A stretch of DNA of 36,968 nt, taken from contig JADFRD010000012.1 of NCBI GenBank assembly GCA_022561485.1, forward strand, positions 1-36,968, given 5' to 3'. How positions within the stretch are numbered: position 1 is the stretch's first letter; the number at the start of each line of letters is the position of its first letter. The notes beneath the pieces are model-generated. The model did not search any database and was not told the origin of the DNA. It saw only the letters and a list, made by a program, of their open reading frames with translations. Shown piece by piece: positions 6,288 to 15,200 of this stretch. Source of the DNA: Fidelibacterota bacterium (lineage in GTDB: Bacteria > Fidelibacterota > Marinisomatia > Marinisomatales > TCS55). The position numbers and the translations under genes are program-made.

Positions 6288-7429
6288 AACGCCAACCCGA
6301 TGGACACCCGCTGAGGATCCGATAAATGGTTAAAATTTGCATAAGCATAGTCTACCCGGAGTTTAAGTTTGCCCATGGGAATAATTAAACCGGCACCGAA
6401 AGAGACATTTTCTTCTTCCTTGTTTATTTTATAACCTCCCCGGAGAAAGAACATTTTTGCAAAATTATATTCCAGCCCTGTGGAAATATTTTCGGCATTA
6501 TCCACTGGGTGATTCAATTGCAGAGCAAAGAGAATAGACTGCCTTTCGGTCTGCCAGATATCCATCGCTGCACCCACACGGAAAACGGTCGGTGGTGAAA
6601 AGGATTCAAATTCAGTCATCACCGTTTTTTCTTCGCCTGTTTCGGTGTCCAGGACTTGTTTCTCATAGGTTCCCCGGGGTTGAGTTTGGGGACCAAAATG
6701 TGAAATAGAAGCTGAAAAACGCAATGATCGAAACCCAGTCCAATAGAATGTGCCCATATCCAGCATGACGGTACTCATGGTTTGACCTGCTAAATCTTCC
6801 TCCACTTGCTTTAGAGTGATTCCAAAACTAAAGCGATCGGTCATTCGCGCCCCATACGTCAGCGCAATAAACCGATCTTGAAATACAAAATAATTGCCTG
6901 TACCGTGTGGCAAATACTCTGTTGTTTCCATCATTGGCGCCATATGCAAAATACCAAAAGAGAGTCCGGCATAGTGCCGCCCTTTCAGCTTGGTAGTTAC
7001 ACTGAAAAAATCATAATTGATGTCTGCCGGCCACTGAATTCGGGACGCAGAAAATTCTGTTTGTTCAAATTGTGCGATGGCACCGGGATTATAATAGACA
7101 GAGGCAGCATCCTGCTGTAAGGCAACTACTGCTTCGCCCATGCCAACAGCCCTGGCGCTGACTCCAATTTTTAAAAAAGTAAAAATAGAGGTTCCCACAC
7201 GCTGACCGCCCAGGATTGGAAAAAAGTTTTGCCCCTGAACAGCCGTGATTGAAACCAGAAATATTATTACTCCGGCGAATATATTTCGTATAAAAACACG
7301 AACCCAACTATTTTTATAGACCCCTCTTGCCCGCCTGCCACATTTGAAAATAGTAAAAAGGAGCGGGCAGGTATTCTCCCCTCCTAAAGGGGAGACAAAA
7401 AAGTGGTTATCATTTTTGAGGAAAATCAT
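6284..7429 (-). CDS. PorV/PorQ-family outer-membrane protein
   Basis: A 381-aa frame whose mature part is a PorV-type barrel. After the signal core (FAGVIIFLVSITAVQG, then Gln67) come FLKIGVSARAVGMGEAVVAL and ASVYYNPGAIAQFEQTEFSA, the hallmark PorV N-terminal pattern, followed by many amphipathic strands and a C-terminal Phe. In T9SS organisms PorV binds cargo leaving SprA and passes it to the attachment complex; related paralogues have other roles. The start is odd: the only in-frame start before the signal peptide is ATG 7429. Residues 12-38 are encoded by a GC-rich dispersed repeat (7326-7372 and its flank). The stop overlaps the next gene (TTGA). Confidence 0.82.
   Translation of the reverse strand: MIFLKNDNHFFVSPLGGENTCPLLFTIFKCGRRARGVYKNSWVRVFIRNIFAGVIIFLVSITAVQGQNFFPILGGQRVGTSIFTFLKIGVSARAVGMGEAVVALQQDAASVYYNPGAIAQFEQTEFSASRIQWPADINYDFFSVTTKLKGRHYAGLSFGILHMAPMMETTEYLPHGTGNYFVFQDRFIALTYGARMTDRFSFGITLKQVEEDLAGQTMSTVMLDMGTFYWTGFRSLRFSASISHFGPQTQPRGTYEKQVLDTETGEEKTVMTEFESFSPPTVFRVGAAMDIWQTERQSILFALQLNHPVDNAENISTGLEYNFAKMFFLRGGYKINKEEENVSFGAGLIIPMGKLKLRVDYAYANFNHLSDPQRVSIGLAF
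7326..7372. repeat. GC-rich palindromic repeat inside the 5' end of the PorV-like gene
   Basis: Arms TTGCCCGCCTGCC and GAGCGGGCAGG enclose an AT-rich core (TTTGAAAATAGTAAAAAG). On the minus strand the core, CTATTTTCAAATG, matches CTAATTTCAAATG in the copy at 20170-20216. It encodes part of a non-signal-like N-terminal extension. Confidence 0.62.
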
Positions 7430-7836
7430 GGCAAGAACATTATTGGTTTTTCAGTTTCTGATATAACTCCCATAATATTTTGCATTTTTTCAAGTATGCA
7501 AGGGACAACCAAAGCAAAATGATCAATTAACATCATTAATTCACCAGCTTTGCAATAGTGCGGATTCGATTGAAAAGAATTTTTAGAGCAGTATCGAGCA
7601 TAAAACGTAAATATGTAAAACGTAAATCGTACTCCTTTACATAATTACGTTTTAAATAATTATTACCCAGCATAATTCTATTATCCTCACTCATTTCTGT
7701 ACTTGTGACAAATATTTTCTTTCTGATGAATAATCCAGGTTAAATGATTTTTTCTAAACATATTTACCGTTTTGTGGTGGGAAAGAGGGGTCATTAAAAA
7801 ATGATAAGTACATTGTTCCATTCGTAAAACTTTGCA
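7430..7836. other. Gene-free stretch with a 19-bp-arm inverted repeat
   Basis: There is no gene between the TonB receptor stop and the PorV-like start. At 7601-7619 and 7636-7654 lies an inverted repeat whose 19-nt arms pair at 18 positions (TAAAACGTAAATATGTAAA against its near-inverse). TAAAACGTAAAT is also repeated directly at 7616-7627. The word TTTACATAATTACG from the right arm occurs again at 12232-12245, near another gene end. Transcription passes from the TonB gene into this stretch, so the structure could act as a 3' hairpin. The remainder is AT-rich without recognisable signals. Confidence 0.5.
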
Positions 7837-10653
7837 TTAAAAAATAACCTGCATCCCTAATTCGAAGGTGCGCGGATTGCCGTTTCGGGATGGATCATAA
7901 TTGGGATTTGGACGACTTATCATGCTGTAAGGAATAATTTCTCCCGGGTTATACCCTCTTCCGGTATAGGGGTTGATTCGCCTTGGAATTTGTTCATCAA
8001 ACACGTTTTCAATTTCCAGAAACAGTTTGTACTTCAAACCGGCAATATGAAATGTCTTATAAAGCTTAAGGTCCACCGTGCTGTAGCCGCTCACGTTATC
8101 CAAGCCCAACAGTTTAAATAATTCCGGAGTATATTCACTAATATTTGCATAAGGATTATCCCCATCCCTTGGTCCAACGTAGTAAGGGACGCCATCTACA
8201 TATCGAATCCCATCTTCATATTCATTTGTTCCGGGAAGGGATTGGGTATATCGTCGACCGGAGCCAAACTCAAAACGCATGGATACTCCCCAATTTGCCG
8301 GGTGTGTATAGTGGATATTGCTGAAGAACTGGAGCGGTTTATCCCAACTCATATAATTTTCACCCAGCGGTTTTTCACTTAATGCGCCCGCTTGGACAAG
8401 CAAATTGTCCAAGGGGGATGAGCTTTTTCCGGTAATAATCGAATAATTGAAATTCAAATCCAAATACCACCGTTCAAGTACCCTGCTTTTCAGAATTATT
8501 TCCACCCCTCGTGCCCTGGCATAATCCGCATTGAAATACATATTGAACCGTAAATGAGCATATTTTGGATTGGAGGGTGTAATGGTTTGGGACGTTTCAT
8601 AATCAAACATATCTTTCCAGTACACCTTCATTTCCAGCACTTGGTCCTCGCTGAAACGGTGTTTTATACCCAACTCATACTGAACAGTTGTTTTGGGATT
8701 CAAATTTGGATTGCCAAAGACCTGATAGGTTGATTGGGAGACAGAATTCAATTTGGCATAGACATATTGAAACGTGGGTAATTGGGAAAAATGCCCGTAA
8801 TAAAAATATAGAACATCATTGTCCGTCACCGGGTGAGATATTCCAAAGCGCGGGCTGAATCTTCCTTTACCCTTGAATCCAAAAAGGTCGAATGTTTCTT
8901 CATCAAATTTTTTCCGGGCGGCATCCGTTATTATCACCGTGCTGGGATTATTGATGGCATCTTCTACATATTTCCCCGGAAACCAATAATCATACCGCAT
9001 GCCGATATTCACGGTCATTCCTTCAAAGGTGATGCGGTCTTGGACGTAGAAAGCCCCGAAGGTGGTGTTTGCTTTATACATATCAAAATTAGCGCCAAAG
9101 CCTGATGTTCCGGCCCATGGCTCATCGATATCAACCACTTGGATTTCAGTATAGGTATTTTCAAATCCGCCTTTGATCTTATGGCGTGTTAACGTGCGGT
9201 ATGTCCAATCAACATCAAATCGATAGTTATCGCTGGAAATATCATACCACTCGGGTGCAAAACCGGTATCGTAAAATTCGTCGCCATATGAAATGGCAAT
9301 ATTCCCGTCCTGATCGATAACATTATAGTTGATGGGATCCAGATCCAGGCGTTCTTTATATTCGTTCCAGTGCAAGTCCTGGACGGCGCTATGCTCAAGA
9401 GTTAAAAACCTGCCCATGGTGATTTCATAAAACGATTGAGTACTTAATGTATGGGTCCAGTTTAAACTCATCAGCCGTGTTTCACGGGTAATCGTATTAT
9501 AATTATCCAAAATTTCCTGGTAGGTATAGGGGTAGTAGGTAGATGAAAAGGCCCGGGGCATGAAAAAACCTTGATTAATATTCAAAGAAATATCATAAGA
9601 TACACTCAATCTTTTCTTTGGATTAATTCTCCAGGTAAGTTTATAAAGAGCATGCCAGTCATTGTTTTCACGGGGGGCCAGTGCGGATAATAAATCATCT
9701 TGAGTCTCATCGCTCATCCCTGGGATTGACCAAAAGCGATGCGGATAAAGTTCCCTGGCAGTGGGTAGATTTCTGTCATACATTTTCCCATATCCATTAA
9801 TAAAAATGGAAAATGTTCCGGGTAAATCGACACCCAGCTTAGGTAACAACCATTCAATAATCGGATCCGGTCCGCCAAGATTAAATTCGATTCTATCGGT
9901 AGAATAATGGGTAATTACATCCTGTCCTAACCCCCAATTATCGCTAGAGTACTTGACGGTACCCTCATAATGATCCCGGCCATCCTTCAGCTTTATATTT
10001 ATAATTCCGGACATGGCCTGACCATATTCTGCATCGTAGCCGCCGGTGATAATTTCCAATTCTTGGATTGCTTCAGGATTGATAAATAGATTTCCTGAAT
10101 AGCCGGAAAGGGGGTCTTTAATCGATTGGCCATCCACGATAAACATACTTTCATCAATGCGCCCACCCCGAATATGAATTTCATTATCCTGAGTGGATAC
10201 GCCTATTTGTTCCGCCAAAATATCTTCCACACTGGAAACAACTCTGTTTGCAATATCCTCACTCGTAATTCGAACCACACTGGATGTTTCATCCACATCA
10301 AAGAGCGGTTTTGACCCAATGACAACTACTTCTTCACCCAACGTCAGGACTGTTTCTTCCATAATGAAATTCAGTATAGTGGGTTCACCGGGTTCTACAT
10401 TAATACCCGTTTGCAGTAAAATCTTATATCCGATAATGGATGCTTCAATATCATGCGTCCCATATGAAACACCAGTGATACGAAAACGGCCGTCCAAATC
10501 TGAAGCAGCGCCATAATATGTTCCCTTAACAATCACATTGACACCGGCAAGGCCTTCATTGGTTTTTGAATCCATGACGATGCCGGAAATCATTCCACTG
10601 CTTTGGGCAAAAAGAAAAATAGGGAAAAAGGCAATAATCAGGGTGCGTTTCAT
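7837..10653 (-). CDS. TonB-dependent outer-membrane receptor with carboxypeptidase-regulatory-like domain
   Basis: A 938-aa receptor expected to import a substrate across the outer membrane using TonB energy. Order of parts: signal peptide (LIIAFFPIFLFA, cleavage before Gln17); a CarboxypepD_reg-like domain at about 20-100 (GMISGIVMDSKTNEGLAGVN, DLDGRFRITGV); a plug at about 110-230 (SVEDILAEQIGV, IHIRGGRIDESMFIVDGQ, GGYDAEYGQAMSGIINIKL); then a 22-strand-type barrel to the terminal Phe in FELGMQVIF. The 5' end overlaps the lipoprotein gene by 4 nt (ATGA), so they form a unit resembling SusC/SusD pairs, but the partner has no SusD features. Substrate is unknown. Confidence 0.92.
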   Translation of the reverse strand: MKRTLIIAFFPIFLFAQSSGMISGIVMDSKTNEGLAGVNVIVKGTYYGAASDLDGRFRITGVSYGTHDIEASIIGYKILLQTGINVEPGEPTILNFIMEETVLTLGEEVVVIGSKPLFDVDETSSVVRITSEDIANRVVSSVEDILAEQIGVSTQDNEIHIRGGRIDESMFIVDGQSIKDPLSGYSGNLFINPEAIQELEIITGGYDAEYGQAMSGIINIKLKDGRDHYEGTVKYSSDNWGLGQDVITHYSTDRIEFNLGGPDPIIEWLLPKLGVDLPGTFSIFINGYGKMYDRNLPTARELYPHRFWSIPGMSDETQDDLLSALAPRENNDWHALYKLTWRINPKKRLSVSYDISLNINQGFFMPRAFSSTYYPYTYQEILDNYNTITRETRLMSLNWTHTLSTQSFYEITMGRFLTLEHSAVQDLHWNEYKERLDLDPINYNVIDQDGNIAISYGDEFYDTGFAPEWYDISSDNYRFDVDWTYRTLTRHKIKGGFENTYTEIQVVDIDEPWAGTSGFGANFDMYKANTTFGAFYVQDRITFEGMTVNIGMRYDYWFPGKYVEDAINNPSTVIITDAARKKFDEETFDLFGFKGKGRFSPRFGISHPVTDNDVLYFYYGHFSQLPTFQYVYAKLNSVSQSTYQVFGNPNLNPKTTVQYELGIKHRFSEDQVLEMKVYWKDMFDYETSQTITPSNPKYAHLRFNMYFNADYARARGVEIILKSRVLERWYLDLNFNYSIITGKSSSPLDNLLVQAGALSEKPLGENYMSWDKPLQFFSNIHYTHPANWGVSMRFEFGSGRRYTQSLPGTNEYEDGIRYVDGVPYYVGPRDGDNPYANISEYTPELFKLLGLDNVSGYSTVDLKLYKTFHIAGLKYKLFLEIENVFDEQIPRRINPYTGRGYNPGEIIPYSMISRPNPNYDPSRNGNPRTFELGMQVIF

Positions 10654-12155
10654 TCAGCAAACTCTTCAAATAATATGTAATTTAAAAACGATTCAATCCC
10701 ATCTTGCACGGGCACAGACCCATTATGAATGGGAATGGAAAAGAGCACCACTTTTCCGGATTCTTCCGTGGGAGATATCTGGAATCGGCCAAGACTGCAT
10801 ACATTGGGTGAACCGGTCCATTCGTCGTTACTATCTCCTTCCTCCAGTTGATACAAACTCTTTATGGAACTGAATTGACTGGAGTCTGGAGAAAATTCTT
10901 TTACACGAATCGCCACCAGCGAGGATAAAACCAAGTCAAGGCTGTCGGCAATTTGAGATTCCAATATTGTTCCCGACATGAGCCGTCCTGATGGATTGAT
11001 TACCGCAGCACCTTTCAGTGGGAACCATGTAAAAGTGGAATCCTTTAATTCCGGAGCATTGAGTAATAAATGACCCCCGCCCAAAACATAGTTTAAAATA
11101 CTGCTGCTGGCTTCGTTATATGTTTCTCCTCCCGTGTAGGCAGAATACCATATTACTTTACTAAAATAATTCAAATTGGCTGAAACATCGGTTCCTGAAT
11201 AAGGAAGTTTACCACCGATCTCCCAAACCGAATATTGACTAATGCCTATCAGCGAATCCAACACTGACCTATACCATTTTTGAGCATTATTCTGACTATC
11301 TTGTACAAAATCGTCCACCAGGAGTACATTCCCAAGAATGGGCATTACACGCCAAAAACCCGGTTCATTGGGATTGGTATCATCCGGGAAGTAAACAATT
11401 TCGCTTTCTGCTCCGGCGATATCCTCCACCTTAAGGTAAAAACGATGGTAGCCGGGAGCTATATCAGTCAGTGTAATACTTGAATAAGAAGCTGCGTCCA
11501 ATCGTGTCCAGCATGATCCGCAAGTGTCATCTAAAGCATAATAAATATCCGTGATGGTTTCAATTCCATCCTGGTCCGTGACGTCCCAAACAAATGTTCG
11601 TGTTGGGAATGTTAAACTGGTATCACTGTGTATATCATCCACAAACGGATTACTGCGATACCGAAAACCAATCTCCGGGGGAGAATTGCGAATTGGGACA
11701 GTTAATTTAGCAGGTGTCGCATCTTCCAGGCTATCATTATCGATTGCTTTTACTTCAAAACTAAATACATCCAGGTCGGTGCGGATGGGCACATAAAAAA
11801 GGCCCTCTTCTTCAGTAGTGAATGTCCAAACAGAATCAGAACTCCATTTATATTTATACCCAATCACATTACCATCGGTATCCTCTCCCCACCAATGGAG
11901 CTGCTGTTTACTGGTGGTAATGGTTGTAAAAGCAAAATCAAGCGTATCCCAAACCATCCCCGGAGTGGGTTCCTCATCAATCGCGTAGATAATCTCACCG
12001 GTCAATGAATCAACATGGGCGTAGATCGTATCATTAGCAACGAGGGATAAAAACGTTTCCGGGGTCGCTTTTTCGTATGGGGCTGAGGGATCCTCGTATT
12101 CCCAAAGGGTGCACGAAACGGCAAATAGTAATGGTATTAGTCCTGACCAACGCAT
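10650..12155 (-). CDS. Large surface lipoprotein paired with the TonB receptor
   Basis: A 501-aa lipoprotein: IPLLFAVSC puts the lipidated Cys at residue 15. Two Ig/FnIII-like segments follow (about 75-160, WWGEDTDGNVIGYKYKWS; about 165-265, FVWDVTDQDGIETITDIYYA). The C-terminal half begins GNVLLVDDFVQDSQNNAQKW and contains VIWYSAYTGGETYNEASSS and YVLGGGHLLLNAPEL, an alpha/beta pattern like glutamine-amidotransferase-like domains in secreted FCB proteins. The nucleophile of true amidotransferases is not obvious, so I do not claim an enzyme. It overlaps the TonB receptor by 4 nt. A surface binding role for the receptor's substrate is inferred from context only. Confidence 0.7.
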   Translation of the reverse strand: MRWSGLIPLLFAVSCTLWEYEDPSAPYEKATPETFLSLVANDTIYAHVDSLTGEIIYAIDEEPTPGMVWDTLDFAFTTITTSKQQLHWWGEDTDGNVIGYKYKWSSDSVWTFTTEEEGLFYVPIRTDLDVFSFEVKAIDNDSLEDATPAKLTVPIRNSPPEIGFRYRSNPFVDDIHSDTSLTFPTRTFVWDVTDQDGIETITDIYYALDDTCGSCWTRLDAASYSSITLTDIAPGYHRFYLKVEDIAGAESEIVYFPDDTNPNEPGFWRVMPILGNVLLVDDFVQDSQNNAQKWYRSVLDSLIGISQYSVWEIGGKLPYSGTDVSANLNYFSKVIWYSAYTGGETYNEASSSILNYVLGGGHLLLNAPELKDSTFTWFPLKGAAVINPSGRLMSGTILESQIADSLDLVLSSLVAIRVKEFSPDSSQFSSIKSLYQLEEGDSNDEWTGSPNVCSLGRFQISPTEESGKVVLFSIPIHNGSVPVQDGIESFLNYILFEEFAE

Positions 12156-12248
12156 ATTAAAATAATGAAGTAACGTGTAATAGGAGATGCGTAAAATGTA
12201 ATTTCAAAATTGGTCTGATTTCTTATTACGTTTTACATAATTACGATA

Positions 12249-12289
12249 AAATAACCTTCCGAAGGTTTCGAACCTTCGGAAGGTTATTT
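12249..12289 (-). terminator. 19-bp perfect hairpin directly after the 1173-aa gene
   Basis: Arms 12249-12267 and 12271-12289 are perfect complements (core AACCTTCCGAAGGTT) around a 3-nt loop. It begins 3 nt after the stop of the 1173-aa gene. On the minus strand it is followed by TTATC and AT-rich DNA, not a clean T-run. It could stop transcription or protect mRNA 3' ends, or be a dispersed palindrome that landed here. Just beyond it, TTTACATAATTACG (12232-12245) is shared with 7636-7649. Confidence 0.5.
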
Positions 12290-12292
12290 AGT

Positions 12293-15200
12293 TCATCTCA
12301 CCAAAAGCATCTTCCTGTGAGCAATAAAATCACCTGCCTTGATGCGATATATATACATACCTGAAGCAACATTAGCACCTTGATCATTCAGGCCATTCCA
12401 ATTGATTACATGATGCCCGGCATCCATTTTATCTGATACCAATGTCCGGACATTGCGTCCCAGGACATCATAGATCATTAGCTTCACATCAGAATGTTTC
12501 GCTAATTGAAAACGGATGCGTGTTTCAGGGTTGAATGGATTCGGGTAGTTGGGATAGAGAGCAAATTCTCTGGTAATACCATCAAAGTCATCATTAATAC
12601 CCAATCCACCGAGGTCTGCTAGATCGCGTATCTGGATCTTATACGTCCCAAAACTGAAATTGAAAATTCCAGTGACGCTGGAGAGAGTTGTTCCTTCTGC
12701 TAAACCGCTCAAGAAATTAAACGCTGCCATATTGGCCATATCATCATCGATGAGACATTCCACACCGGAGTCATCAACGATAGACCAATCATATGAGTTT
12801 GCGGATGATACCGTCACATTGGAAAGGGTGACCAGACAGCCTTCATAGGATTCCACTTCATCAGCATCTACATTCAAGTCCGCAGTACTTACACTTATCG
12901 GAACAATTGAATTGCCCGTGCTATTCGTGGTAAGACTGGAGATATTGATAAGCTTGGTATTGTTATCGTATTTGAAATGCCATTCCGGATCGTATTCTTC
13001 CACGGTTCCGGTAATGGTAACTTCATCACCTCTTGTAAGTTCAGTATCATCCCAGCCGTCAAATACGATTCCACTCCATACAGCTGAAGCGCTTTGCAGT
13101 ACATAGGCGCCATAATCGGAATTATATTGGGCTGTATCAGCGGTAATGATTCCTGTAACGGTTACTTCGCAACCATTATAGGGAGTATCTCCTCCGGGCC
13201 ATGATGTATATTGGATATCGCTTATATCATTTATACCACCACCGGCATAGGTTAGATAGCCATGTTGAGATACTTCAATATCATAGGGATAAGTACTCGT
13301 TTTAGGGCTATCCTGTTCGCTACCGTCATCGGTAGCTGTAATATAATAATCTACTCTTGCGCCATCCGTACCCGTTGCAGGTATCGTACCAGTCCATGTA
13401 TTATCAGTACCCAATGTCATTGAAGCGGATGAATACGACCCACCATTAACAGCGTACATGATGGCAGCGGAAGCAATAGCAGAATTATCCTCTATCACAG
13501 CCGTAACTGTGACGGCATTTGTAGTGGATGGAGTACATGGGTCTCTTGAGACATCCGATAAGGTTGGCGGGCCTGCACCAAACACAATATCAGACATATA
13601 CAGAGGTTCGAGCTTATATGTGGTTGAATCTGAATAATATCCATAGTGATGATAAACCCAACCTTCGATAGAAGTAACAAACGATCCCACAGGCGGTGGA
13701 CCGACTGCATCAAAATGGACAGCAATACTATCAGAATCATCATCCACAAGCACGCCGCCGGAGCCATCATCTACTTCAAACACTTCGTATTGTAGATCAT
13801 TATTTGTTACGATTCCTTCTTCAATCCTTACCGTGACATTTCCCCATTGTTCCGCTTCCGTAGGCCAGCGTAAATCACCGGTTTCAATCAGTTCAGGTTC
13901 AGGTACTTCTGAACCAATTCCAATAATATTTACAGGTTCTGTAATGAACAATTCAGTCATATTGGAATTATCTGTAGTATATTCAAATACATAACCAGTC
14001 GCTTGAATACTGTCACCTTCATAGAGAACCGGAAAGGCTGAACTGTCCGGGTCGTAACAAAGGATTGAACTCCATGGACCGCCGTTCTCATCCTGGAAAA
14101 TGAATTTGATACCATCTCCGGCATAACTCAAGCCTGTAGGCATTGTTACTATACCTAGCACAGTGACTGTATCACCGTACAGGTATGAAATATCCGATTC
14201 ACTGTCCTCGCTGGTTAACAGCAAATCACTATAGAGTACTTGCTGAATGCGTTGTATACGTACTGGCTCACTTACTGCTTCAATTATATCTCGAGCCAAG
14301 CGCGGTTCAAGTTTTGTGTCACTGTATGTGTAAGTCATAACACCGGATACTTCTGCAAGCGCTTGTCCATTTTCCGGGAAATAATAGTAATCCCAAATAT
14401 CATCTACACGCATGGAATTGGTACCGTCACTAATAGACCATTCCCCATTACCGAGGTCAGGACCGTCTACTACAACGCTTACAATTTTTACCAAACATCC
14501 TTCATAGGCTTCCGCTTCGGAGCCACCCGTCATAACCTGTCCGGCTGTTACCGCGGAAGGACTGATCATATTGACAGCAGGTCCATGAATAATTACGTCT
14601 GTTACATCTACTATTTCAGTTAAGCCAAAGTATTCATCAACGGTTCCTGTTAAGGTAACGCTGTCCCCTTCAGCTACAGAATGGGTAATACCGGCTGATG
14701 TTGTGAAATCAAACTCATCCCAGCCATCATATTCAAAGACTACTACTCCATTCCAAGGTCCTTCAGCATCCTGCACATAGAGATAACGGTTACTGCTGCT
14801 GCCCCAGAATTCGGCTGTGACCACTCCGCTAATGGTGACAGTTTGCCCATCCAGCGGACTGGCGTCATCCGTTGCCGGATCGCTGACATATTGAATGTCA
14901 TAAATCGGTATAATTGTACCGCTGGTTGGCATTACCAAATAGGTTGTTTCATCAGAAGTTGAACTGTTGCCTTCATTATCAACAGCTGTGATTAAAAATT
15001 TCACAGTGGTCCCGGCTGTTTGTGCCGGTATGGTTCCTGCATATGTATCTCCCGTTGTAATGGTCATGGTGACATCGGTGTCAGCTGTACCTGTATTATA
15101 GGTCAGCGTCGCACTGGCAATAGTACCATCATCTGTAATCGTTGCGGACACCGTGACATCATCCGGTTCAGTTGGTGATGATGGATCAAGAGCTATATCA

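Noticed and set aside
10650-12155. SusD-like lipoprotein
   Set aside because: Position next to a TonB receptor suggests it, but the protein is beta-rich with an alpha/beta C-terminal half and lacks the helical repeat pattern of SusD.
14240-14623. 127-codon plus-strand frame
   Set aside because: Antisense to the OB-fold region of the 1173-aa gene; Tyr/Cys-rich shadow composition.
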